DNA of 64,000 nucleotides from Aliigemmobacter aestuarii (GTDB lineage: Bacteria > Pseudomonadota > Alphaproteobacteria > Rhodobacterales > Rhodobacteraceae). The translations under genes were made by a program, and so were the position numbers. Under the pieces are notes generated by a model. The model was not told the DNA's origin and made no database searches. It saw only the letters and a list, made by a program, of their open reading frames with translations. Below, in pieces: positions 56,893 through 64,000 of this stretch (within the stretch, counting starts at the first letter, position 1; every line of letters starts with the position of its first letter). Location: contig NZ_SSND01000001.1 of NCBI RefSeq assembly GCF_004799285.1, positions 992,001-1,056,000 on the forward strand, given 5' to 3'.

Positions 56893-58695
56893 ATGACTGC
56901 TTACCCTTACGAGACGCATGATTATGACGTCGTGGTCGTCGGCGCGGGCGGTGCGGGTCTGCGCGCGACGCTTGGCATGGCCGAACAGGGCCTGCGCACG
57001 GCCTGCGTGACCAAGGTCTTCCCGACCCGGTCGCACACCGTGGCGGCGCAGGGCGGCATCGCCGCCAGCCTTGGCAACATGGGGCCGGACAGCTGGCAGT
57101 GGCACATGTACGACACCGTGAAGGGGTCGGACTGGCTGGGCGACACGGACGCGATGGAATACCTCGCCCGTGAGGCGCCAAAGGCGGTGTACGAACTGGA
57201 ACATTACGGCGTGCCCTTCAGCCGCACCGAGGAAGGCAAGATCTATCAGCGCCCCTTCGGCGGCCATACCACCGAATACGGCGAAGGCCCGCCCGTGCAG
57301 CGCACCTGCGCCGCAGCCGACCGCACCGGCCACGCGATCCTTCACACGCTTTACGGCCAGTCGCTGAAGCAGAAGGCGGAGTTCTTCATCGAATATTTCG
57401 CGCTGGACCTGATCATCACCGACGGCGCCTGCACCGGCGTCGTGGCATGGAAGCTGGATGACGGCACGATCCACGTCTTCAACGCCAAGATGGTGGTCCT
57501 CGCCACCGGCGGCTATGGTCGCGCCTATTTCAGCGCAACCTCGGCCCACACCTGCACCGGCGACGGCGGCGGGATGGCGGCGCGTGCGGGCCTGCCCTTG
57601 CAGGACATGGAATTCGTGCAGTTCCACCCCACCGGCATCTACGGTTCGGGCTGCCTGATCACCGAAGGCGCCCGCGGCGAGGGCGGCTATCTGACCAACT
57701 CGAACGGCGAACGGTTCATGGAGCGCTATGCGCCCACCTACAAGGACCTTGCCAGCCGCGATGTCGTCAGCCGCTGCATGACGATCGAGATCCGCGAAGG
57801 CCGCGGCGTGGGCGCGGATGGCGACCACATCCACCTGCACCTCAACCACCTTCCGCCGGAAACCCTGCACGAACGCCTGCCGGGGATTTCGGAAAGCGCC
57901 AAGATATTTGCCGGCGTCGACGTGACCAAGGAACCGATCCCGGTCCTGCCTACCGTGCATTACAACATGGGCGGCATTCCCACGAACTATTGGGGCGAGG
58001 TTCTGGCGCCGACGAAGGACAATCCCGACGCCGTCTTCCCCGGCCTGATGGCCGTGGGCGAGGCGGGCTGCGCCTCGGTGCACGGGGCGAACCGTCTTGG
58101 TTCCAACTCGCTGATCGACCTTGTGGTGTTCGGCCGCGCCGCCGCGATCCGCGCGGGCGAAATCGTGAACCCGAAGGACCGCAACCAGCCCGTGAACATC
58201 GCCGAGGTCGACCGCTGCCTGTCGCGCTTCGACGCGCTGCGCCACGCCAAGGGCACCGTGCCCACCGCCGACCTGCGTCTGGAAATGCAGAAGACGATGC
58301 AATCTGATGCCGCCGTCTTCCGCACCGACAAGACGCTGGCCGAAGGGGTCGAGAAGATGGCCGGGGTGGCCGCGAAGATGGATGACCTCAAGGTCACCGA
58401 CCGCAGCCTGATCTGGAACAGCGACCTGATGGAAACGCTGGAACTGACCAACCTGATGCCGAACGCGCTGGCCACGATCGTGGCGGCCGAGGCGCGCAAG
58501 GAAAGCCGTGGCGCCCATGCGCACGAGGATTATCCGAACCGCGACGACGCGAACTGGCGCAAACACTCGCTGGCCTATGTCGATGGGGCGAAGGTGTCGC
58601 TGGCCTACCGGCCGGTGCATCTTGAACCGCTGACCAAGCCGGAAGAAGGCGGGATCGACCTGAAGAAGATCGCGCCCAAGGCGCGGGTCTACTGA
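56893..58695 (+). CDS. sdhA: Succinate dehydrogenase flavoprotein subunit
   Basis: Catalytic subunit of complex II, oxidising succinate to fumarate. The 600-aa product has the FAD motif [18 protein letters not shown] and [19 protein letters not shown] (FAD-linked His). The [21 protein letters not shown] substrate loop, read in parts, is also present. The TGA stop overlaps the next gene's ATG (TGATG). Two small lipoprotein genes separate it from sdhB. Confidence 0.97.
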   Translation: MTAYPYETHDYDVVVVGAGGAGLRATLGMAEQGLRTACVTKVFPTRSHTVAAQGGIAASLGNMGPDSWQWHMYDTVKGSDWLGDTDAMEYLAREAPKAVYELEHYGVPFSRTEEGKIYQRPFGGHTTEYGEGPPVQRTCAAADRTGHAILHTLYGQSLKQKAEFFIEYFALDLIITDGACTGVVAWKLDDGTIHVFNAKMVVLATGGYGRAYFSATSAHTCTGDGGGMAARAGLPLQDMEFVQFHPTGIYGSGCLITEGARGEGGYLTNSNGERFMERYAPTYKDLASRDVVSRCMTIEIREGRGVGADGDHIHLHLNHLPPETLHERLPGISESAKIFAGVDVTKEPIPVLPTVHYNMGGIPTNYWGEVLAPTKDNPDAVFPGLMAVGEAGCASVHGANRLGSNSLIDLVVFGRAAAIRAGEIVNPKDRNQPVNIAEVDRCLSRFDALRHAKGTVPTADLRLEMQKTMQSDAAVFRTDKTLAEGVEKMAGVAAKMDDLKVTDRSLIWNSDLMETLELTNLMPNALATIVAAEARKESRGAHAHEDYPNRDDANWRKHSLAYVDGAKVSLAYRPVHLEPLTKPEEGGIDLKKIAPKARVY

Positions 58696-59030
58696 TGCCG
58701 GTCGCGGCGGGCATCCGGTGGATCGGGGGCGCGGCGGTGGCCGTGGCCCTGACCGCTTGCGCGCCGCAGGACATCGCCGCCAAGGTCACCGATCGTGCCG
58801 CCGAAAGCGTGGTACGCGCCGCGATCAAGGGGTCGTTGTCCGAGGCTCAGAGGGATACCGCCACGCGCTGCATCGTTACCAACGCGACGGCCGGGGAACG
58901 CAACACCCTGGCCCGCGACGTGGGGGCTTATGCCGGAACGCTGACCGTGGCGAATATCCGCACCATCCTCGACCGTCCTGCGACGCAGGCCTGTCTTTCC
59001 GCGGCATCGCTGCCGCCCATATCGACATGA
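58695..59030 (+). CDS. Small lipoprotein between sdhA and sdhB (first)
   Basis: A 111-aa predicted lipoprotein with lipobox ALTAC at about residues 18-22. The mature part is helical, with two more Cys (TRCIVTNAT; TQACLSAAS). I do not recognise a named family. Its start overlaps the sdhA stop by one base and its stop overlaps the next start by four (ATGA), so it is firmly within the sdh message. Confidence 0.75.
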   Translation: MPVAAGIRWIGGAAVAVALTACAPQDIAAKVTDRAAESVVRAAIKGSLSEAQRDTATRCIVTNATAGERNTLARDVGAYAGTLTVANIRTILDRPATQACLSAASLPPIST

Positions 59031-59341
59031 GGCCGCAGATGATGGCCCGCTCCGCAACGATGCTGAGCCTTGCCTCGGTCCTTCTGGCCGCATGCGGGCC
59101 GATGACCGTGGAACAGGCCGAGCGCGCCTGTTTCGAACGCGCGCGCCTTGCCGAACGCCCGCGCGGCATGGTCGCCGTCGGCGCCGGATCGGGCGGTGTC
59201 GGGGGCAAGGTCAATGTCACCATCACCTCGGACTTCCTGCAGGGCCGCGACCCTTCGGCAGTCTATGACGCCTGCGTCTTTCAGAAATCCGGCCAGCCCC
59301 CGCGGCAGCCTCTCTATTCCCGCTATGACTGGAAGGGATAA
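59027..59341 (+). CDS. Small lipoprotein between sdhA and sdhB (second)
   Basis: A 104-aa predicted lipoprotein with lipobox LLAAC at about residues 19-23. The mature part contains a Gly-rich loop (VAVGAGSGGVGGKVNVTIT) and a conserved-looking YDACVFQKSG near the end. The family is not recognised. ATG 59027 overlaps the preceding stop (ATGA). sdhB starts 3 bp after its stop. A periplasmic or outer-membrane role is inferred from the lipobox. Confidence 0.75.
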   Translation: MRPQMMARSATMLSLASVLLAACGPMTVEQAERACFERARLAERPRGMVAVGAGSGGVGGKVNVTITSDFLQGRDPSAVYDACVFQKSGQPPRQPLYSRYDWKG

Positions 59342-59344
59342 CCC

Positions 59345-60124
59345 ATGGTCCAACTCACCCTGCCCAAGAATTCCACCGTCCGCACCGGCAAGACCTGGCC
59401 AAAGCCGGAAGGCGCGAAGAACCTGCGCAAGTTCCAGATTTACCGCTGGGACCCGGACACCGGGGAAAACCCGCGCGTCGACACCTATTTCATCGACATG
59501 GACAAGTGCGGCCCGATGGTTCTGGACGCGCTGATCAAGATCAAGAACGAGATCGACCCCACGCTGACCTTCCGTCGGTCCTGCCGCGAGGGGATCTGCG
59601 GTTCCTGCGCGATGAACATCGACGGGATCAACACGCTGGCCTGCATCTACGGGCTGGACGAGGTGAAGGGCGACGTGAAGATCTATCCGCTGCCCCACAT
59701 GCCGGTGATCAAGGACCTGATCCCCGACCTGACGCATTTCTATGCCCAGCATGCCTCGATCATGCCGTGGCTGGAAACCAAAACCAACCGCCCGGCCAAG
59801 GAATGGCGCCAGTCGATCGAGGATCGGAAAAAGCTGGACGGCCTTTATGAATGCGTGATGTGCGCGTCCTGCAGCACCTCTTGCCCGTCCTACTGGTGGA
59901 ACGGCGACAAGTACCTTGGCCCGGCCGCGCTGCTGCATGCCTATCGCTGGATCATCGACAGCCGCGACGAGGCCACGGGCGAACGTCTGGACAACCTGGA
60001 AGACCCGTTCAAGCTGTATCGCTGCCATACGATCATGAACTGCGCCAAAACCTGCCCGAAGGGGCTGAATCCTGCCAAGGCGATCGCCGAGATCAAGAAG
60101 ATGATGGTCAGCCGCGTCGTCTGA
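59345..60124 (+). CDS. sdhB: Succinate dehydrogenase iron-sulfur subunit
   Basis: Electron-transfer subunit of complex II, 259 aa. The [2Fe-2S] ligands are in [16 protein letters not shown], and the [4Fe-4S]/[3Fe-4S] ligands are in [16 protein letters not shown] and [17 protein letters not shown]. It ends the sdh operon and is followed by a bidirectional terminator. Only the two lipoprotein genes separate it from sdhA. Confidence 0.97.
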   Translation: MVQLTLPKNSTVRTGKTWPKPEGAKNLRKFQIYRWDPDTGENPRVDTYFIDMDKCGPMVLDALIKIKNEIDPTLTFRRSCREGICGSCAMNIDGINTLACIYGLDEVKGDVKIYPLPHMPVIKDLIPDLTHFYAQHASIMPWLETKTNRPAKEWRQSIEDRKKLDGLYECVMCASCSTSCPSYWWNGDKYLGPAALLHAYRWIIDSRDEATGERLDNLEDPFKLYRCHTIMNCAKTCPKGLNPAKAIAEIKKMMVSRVV

Positions 60125-60145
60125 CGCGCCCGGAACGGAATGACA

Positions 60146-60176
60146 GGAAACGCCCGGCATCGCCGGGCGTTTTCCG
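60146..60176. terminator. Bidirectional terminator between sdhB and ureG
   Basis: Perfect 8-bp arms CGCCCGGC (60151-60158) and GCCGGGCG (60162-60169) are flanked by GGAAA on one side and TTTTCC on the other, so a T run follows the stem in both directions. It lies between two convergent genes. Confidence 0.8.
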
Positions 60177-60183
60177 TTCCGCC

Positions 60184-60816
60184 TCAGCCAGCAGGCGGGG
60201 CCAGGTCAAGCCCGCCCTCGCCCTCCAGGAACGCCACAACAGCATCCACGCCGGCACCGTGCCGGAGCGCCGCCATCACATAGGGGCGCGGCCCTCGCGC
60301 CGCCTTCGTGTCGGCCTCCAGAAGCGCGGGATCGACGCCCACATGTGGTGCAAGATCGGTCTTGTTCACGACCAGCAGATCGGACCGCGTCACCCCCGGC
60401 CCCTTCTTGCGGGGAATGTCCTGCCCGGCCGCGGTGTCGATCACATAGATCGACAGATCGACGAGTTCGGGGCTGAAGGTCGCGGCAAGGTTGTCGCCCC
60501 CGCTTTCGATCAGGATCAGGTCAAGGTCGGGAATGGCCGCGCGCAGGTCGGCAACCGCCGCGAGGTTGATCGAGGCATCCTCGCGGATCGCCGTGTGCGG
60601 GCAACCGCCGGTTTCCACCCCGCGGATGCGTGTGGCGGGCAGGGCCTGCGCCCGCGTCAGATACTCGGCATCCTCGCGCGTGTAGATGTCATTGGTGATC
60701 ACCGCCATCGAACAGCGCCCGGCAAGGGCCCGGCACAGCCGTTCTGTCAGCGTCGTCTTTCCCGCGCCCACCGGGCCGCCAATTCCCACACGCAGCGGGC
60801 CATTCGTTCGGGTCAT
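60184..60816 (-). CDS. ureG: Urease accessory GTPase
   Basis: SIMIBI-class GTPase that drives nickel delivery to urease. The 210-aa product has the P-loop [17 protein letters not shown], the metal-binding [17 protein letters not shown] and [14 protein letters not shown]. Its start (60816) overlaps the ureF stop by four bases. It is the last gene of the ureE-ureF-ureG set. Confidence 0.96.
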   Translation of the reverse strand: MTRTNGPLRVGIGGPVGAGKTTLTERLCRALAGRCSMAVITNDIYTREDAEYLTRAQALPATRIRGVETGGCPHTAIREDASINLAAVADLRAAIPDLDLILIESGGDNLAATFSPELVDLSIYVIDTAAGQDIPRKKGPGVTRSDLLVVNKTDLAPHVGVDPALLEADTKAARGPRPYVMAALRHGAGVDAVVAFLEGEGGLDLAPPAG

Positions 60817-61451
60817 GACCGGAAGATCCTCACGTTCAGGGTTTCGTGCCGCATCGCGGCCAGATCGGCGCCGATGGTGGTCGCGCCGATGTCCTCGGGG
60901 CCAAGCCCGGCGGCTTCCTGCGCCAGCGCAACGATATCGGTGGCCAGACCCGACAGGATGGCCTGCCCCGCGCTTTGCCCGAGCGGGATGAATCGGACCC
61001 CCGCCTGCACAAGTTGCGCGGCAAGCCCGTGCAGCCACAGCGCCAGAACCCCCTCCGTGGGCACCGACAGGCCCGCCGTCGCCGCCCCGACCGCCACGGC
61101 AAGCGGCATGTCGGGCAGGTCGCGGCCGGTGATCGGCCGGATCTGCGCAAGGAAGGCCCGGCCCTGTTCCTGCATCTCGGTCGCGCGTTCCGCAGAGGTC
61201 GCATAGGCCAGCGCCAGATCCGAAAGCCGGGTCAGGTCGGCGTCCGGTCGTCGCGCAGCGGCCAGAAGGATCGCATCCGCCCGCCCGGAGCCGTGCACCA
61301 GCACATTTCCCACCCAGTCGGCCAGGCTTGCGGCATCCCGCACCTCGCCATCGACAATCGCTGTTTCCAGACCCTGCGAATAGGCAAAGGACCCGATCGG
61401 GAAGGCCGGGGAAAGCCACTGCACCAGATGCAGGTCATCAATGGTGGTCAT
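60813..61451 (-). CDS. ureF: Urease accessory protein UreF
   Basis: Scaffold and GTPase regulator in urease maturation, 212 aa from ATG 61451. Landmarks are [21 protein letters not shown] at the N-terminus, [13 protein letters not shown] and the conserved C-terminal [12 protein letters not shown]. It overlaps the 3' end of ureE by about 14 bases, and its stop overlaps the ureG start by four. An ATG three codons upstream (61460) is an alternative start. Confidence 0.93.
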   Translation of the reverse strand: MTTIDDLHLVQWLSPAFPIGSFAYSQGLETAIVDGEVRDAASLADWVGNVLVHGSGRADAILLAAARRPDADLTRLSDLALAYATSAERATEMQEQGRAFLAQIRPITGRDLPDMPLAVAVGAATAGLSVPTEGVLALWLHGLAAQLVQAGVRFIPLGQSAGQAILSGLATDIVALAQEAAGLGPEDIGATTIGADLAAMRHETLNVRIFRS

Positions 61452-61950
61452 GCGGGCCATGCGGATGCGGATGCCCGTGATCGTGGTCATGGCCGTGATC
61501 GTGGCCCATCGTGCGCCCGTGGCCATAGGCCCCGCCCTCGGGCCGGAACGGGCCGGACATCGGCGTGACCACTGCCCCCAGACCGCGCAGCATCCGTTCC
61601 AGAACGTGGTCCTGACGGATCAGCAGGCGGCCCGGCTGGATCTCGCAGGGTGTGTGGCGGTTGCCGATATGCCAGGCCAGACGCGGCAGATCGCCCGTCA
61701 CCTGAAGGATCGGCTCGGGCGCTGCGGTGACACGGATCAGGCGGCCATCCTCCAGTTCGAAGGCATCGCCGTCCTCAAGGCTGACGGTTTCGGCCAGATC
61801 GACCAGAAAATCCCGCCCGCTGGTTTCCCGCAGCCGCTTTCGCCGCAGGATCCGCGCGTCGTAATCCAGAAGCACGACCCCGTCGAAAGGTTCGCCCGGC
61901 GCCAGCGCGCGTCGGATCGAATGGGCGCGAAGCAACCTGTCCCTCAGCAT
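61438..61950 (-). CDS. ureE: Urease accessory nickel carrier UreE
   Basis: Metallochaperone for Ni2+, 170 aa. An N-terminal domain (about 1-75, LLDYDARILRRKRLRETSG) is followed by the nickel-binding domain with AWHIGNRHTPCEIQ and the DHVLERMLRGLGA segment. The His-rich tail ([20 protein letters not shown]) can hold several Ni ions. ATG 61950 is chosen; the longer frame lacks similarity. It lies 49 bp after the DUF1127 gene. Confidence 0.95.
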   Translation of the reverse strand: MLRDRLLRAHSIRRALAPGEPFDGVVLLDYDARILRRKRLRETSGRDFLVDLAETVSLEDGDAFELEDGRLIRVTAAPEPILQVTGDLPRLAWHIGNRHTPCEIQPGRLLIRQDHVLERMLRGLGAVVTPMSGPFRPEGGAYGHGRTMGHDHGHDHDHGHPHPHGPHDHH

Positions 61951-61999
61951 GTCGCGTCCTCCCCTTTCAGGGTGGCGCGAATGCACAAGCGGTGCGCGG

Positions 62000-62215
62000 T
62001 CAGATTCTGTTGGCGAAGATCCGGCCAACCATTTCGGCGCGATTGGTTCCGCGCGCGGCAAGTTCCGCGTCCGTAAGCGCGTTCAGCCTGCGCACCGAAT
62101 CCATCTGCGGGCCGGCCTCTGCCATCCGCACCAGCGCCGCGCCGATGGCGGAAAGGGTCTTCATGATGACGCCCTGCGAAGGACGGGATGGGGATGCGAT
62201 ATCCAGATGTGCCAC
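62000..62215 (-). CDS. DUF1127 small protein
   Basis: A 71-aa basic protein with a C-terminal DUF1127 (YjiS-like) motif: RRLNALTDAELAARGTNRAEMVGRIFAN. Start is GTG 62215 with AGGAG 7 nt upstream. DUF1127 proteins are small, often stress-induced and sometimes RNA binding. It lies between ureC and ureE on the same strand and is not a urease component. The 157 bp between it and ureC (62216-62372) show no further gene. Confidence 0.82.
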   Translation of the reverse strand: MAHLDIASPSRPSQGVIMKTLSAIGAALVRMAEAGPQMDSVRRLNALTDAELAARGTNRAEMVGRIFANRI

Positions 62216-62372
62216 GGCAAACTCCTGTCGTCCGGTTCAATCCTGTCTCCCTCTCCGGTGAAGATGATGCGCGTCTTGGGTCAATACAACTGACATATCT
62301 GCCTTGCCCCGTTGCGACGGATGCAAGGCTCATGGGTGACGGTACCGGCGGCGTGGTCATCTCGGTCGTCCT

Positions 62373-64000
62373 TCAGAACAGGAAATACCGCTGTGCCAGC
62401 GGCAGGTCGGTGGCCGATGCGCAGGTCAGGATCTGGCCATCCGCGCGGACCTCGTAGGTTTCCGGGTTCACCTCGATCGTTGGTGTCGCGGCGCTCAGCA
62501 CCATGTCGGCCTTGCCGATCCCGCGCGTCCCGGCCACGGCGAGACATTCCTTGCCAAGGCCAAGCCGCCCGCGCACGTCCGCCTCCATCGCGGCGGCGGA
62601 AACGAATGTCACGGCGCTCGCCTCGCGCGCGCGGCCCATCGCCCCGAACATCGGGCGCGAATAGACCGGCTGCACGGGGATGGACCCGTTCGGGTCGCCC
62701 ATCTGCGCGACCGCGATCATCCCCCCGACCAGGACCATTTCGGGTTTCGCCCCGAAGAAGGCGGGCGACCACAGCACCAGATCGGCGCGCTTGCCTTCCT
62801 CGACCGATCCCAGATGCGCCGATACCCCGTGCGCGATGGCCGGGTTGATCGTGTATTTCGCCACATAGCGGCGCACGCGCAGATTGTCGTTCTGGCCCTG
62901 TTCGCCCTCAAGCCGCCCGCGCTGCACCTTCATCTTGTGGGCGGTCTGCCATGTCCGGGTGATCACCTCGCCGACCCTGCCCATGGCCTGGCTGTCCGAC
63001 GAGATGATCGAGAACGCCCCCATGTCATGCAGGATGTCCTCGGCTGCGATCGTCTCGCGCCGGATGCGGCTTTCGGCAAAGGCCACGTCCTCGGGGATCG
63101 ACCGGTCCAGGTGATGGCAGACCATCAGCATGTCGAGGTGTTCCTCGATCGTGTTGACGGTGTAGGGGCGGGTCGGGTTGGTCGAGGACGGGATCACGTT
63201 CGCCGCCCCGACCACGCGGATGATGTCGGGTGCGTGGCCCCCACCGGCGCCTTCGGTGTGGAAGGCGTGGATCGTGCGCCCGCCGATCGCGGCCAGGGTG
63301 TTTTCGACAAAGCCGCTTTCGTTCAGCGTGTCGGTGTGGATCATCACCTGCACGTCCATCTGATCGGCGACCCCGAGGCAGCAATCGATCGCGGCGGGCG
63401 TGGTGCCCCAGTCCTCGTGCAGTTTCATCGCGCAGGCCCCGGCGCGGACCATCTCGACCAGCGCGTCGGGCCGGCTGGCGTTGCCCTTGCCTGCAAGGCC
63501 CAGGTTCACCGGCAGGCTGTCGAAAGCCTGAAGCATCCGCCCGATGTGCCAGGGCCCCGGCGTGCAGGTCGTGGCAAGCGTGCCATGCGCAGGCCCCGTG
63601 CCACCGCCCAGCATGGTGGTGATGCCGGAATGGATCGCATCCTCGACCTGCTGGGGGCAGATGAAATGCACATGCGCATCAAAGCCGCCCGCCGTCAGGA
63701 TACGTCCTTCGCCTGCGATGATCTCGGTCCCTGGCCCGATGACGACCGTGACACCGCCCTGGGTGTCCGGATTGCCCGCCTTGCCGATCTTGTGGATGCG
63801 GCCGTCCTTCAGGCCGACATCGGCCTTGTAGATGCCGCTGTGATCCACGATCAGGGCATTGGTGATGACCGTATCCATCGCCCCTTCGGCACGGGTGAAC
63901 TGGCTTTGCCCCATCCCGTCGCGGATGACCTTGCCGCCCCCGAACTTGACCTCTTCGCCATAGGTCGTCAGGTCGCGTTCGACCTCGATGATCAGGTCGG
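62373..64000 (-). CDS. ureC: Urease alpha subunit (5' end outside window)
   Basis: Catalytic subunit that hydrolyses urea at a di-nickel site. The visible part lacks only the first residues (family about 570 aa); the frame is open to the window edge ([21 protein letters not shown]). Active-site residues are present: [11 protein letters not shown] (two His), [15 protein letters not shown] (carbamylated Lys), [29 protein letters not shown], the flap [13 protein letters not shown] (Cys-His) and [12 protein letters not shown] (Asp). ureE-F-G follow after the DUF1127 gene. Confidence 0.97.
   Translation of the reverse strand, partial: DLIIEVERDLTTYGEEVKFGGGKVIRDGMGQSQFTRAEGAMDTVITNALIVDHSGIYKADVGLKDGRIHKIGKAGNPDTQGGVTVVIGPGTEIIAGEGRILTAGGFDAHVHFICPQQVEDAIHSGITTMLGGGTGPAHGTLATTCTPGPWHIGRMLQAFDSLPVNLGLAGKGNASRPDALVEMVRAGACAMKLHEDWGTTPAAIDCCLGVADQMDVQVMIHTDTLNESGFVENTLAAIGGRTIHAFHTEGAGGGHAPDIIRVVGAANVIPSSTNPTRPYTVNTIEEHLDMLMVCHHLDRSIPEDVAFAESRIRRETIAAEDILHDMGAFSIISSDSQAMGRVGEVITRTWQTAHKMKVQRGRLEGEQGQNDNLRVRRYVAKYTINPAIAHGVSAHLGSVEEGKRADLVLWSPAFFGAKPEMVLVGGMIAVAQMGDPNGSIPVQPVYSRPMFGAMGRAREASAVTFVSAAAMEADVRGRLGLGKECLAVAGTRGIGKADMVLSAATPTIEVNPETYEVRADGQILTCASATDLPLAQRYFLF

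Noticed and set aside
60690-60706. GGTGATCACC inside ureG resembling the suc/sdh operator
   Set aside because: Single box within coding sequence, no second box at 21 bp; explained by codons of the TNDIY region.

Overview
The window is GC-rich (roughly two thirds G+C), densely coded and has no rRNA, tRNA, CRISPR array or intact mobile element that I can see. Gene content and order point to an alphaproteobacterium of the Rhodobacteraceae (Rhodobacter/Paracoccus relatives). Evidence includes class I lysyl-tRNA synthetase, ethylmalonyl-CoA pathway genes (ecm, mcl2, mch), a sucCDAB-lpd operon downstream of mdh, an acs-adk-symporter operon and NnrU. This placement is by family knowledge, not by a database search.

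Layout. 1-8.2 kb: 5' part of ileS, a group III truncated globin, a DUF2339 membrane protein, the YcjX/YcjF pair and truA. 8.3-18.2 kb: one tight eight-gene minus-strand operon, acs-adk-DUF4212-symporter-(cNMP/CBS/DUF294)-membrane protein-receiver-(PAS/pseudokinase/exonuclease). It looks like an acetate uptake, activation and sensing unit. 18.2-34.8 kb: SulP transporter, FMN-binding protein, a large beta-helix protein, lysS, TerB-like, OmpA-like, PBP4, nadD, ettA, an FNR-boxed cytochrome c, a CHAP lipoprotein and a ParA ATPase. 34.8-51.7 kb: plsB, ecm, then the TCA block on the minus strand: mdh, a decayed and an intact glycosyltransferase, pepT, a methyltransferase, sucC-sucD-sucA-sucB, MAPEG, lpd. 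51.9-60.1 kb: TauE exporter, then plus-strand mcl2-nnrU-DUF1737-mch and sdhCDA-(two lipoproteins)-sdhB. 60.2-64 kb: ureG, ureF, ureE, a DUF1127 gene and the start of ureC (partial).

How the genes fit. Acetate enters by the symporter, is activated by Acs (the AMP product is recycled by Adk), is built up through the ethylmalonyl-CoA pathway (Ecm, Mch and Mcl2 are here), and is oxidised by Suc, Sdh and Mdh. The suc and sdh operons each carry the same rare control element: two TGTGATCAC-type palindromes exactly 21 bp centre to centre, beside a second LacI-type palindrome. This shared cis-element, and the signalling tail of the acetate operon (a degenerate histidine kinase fused to a DEDDh exonuclease, next to a DUF294 nucleotidyltransferase), are the two most interesting signals in the window.
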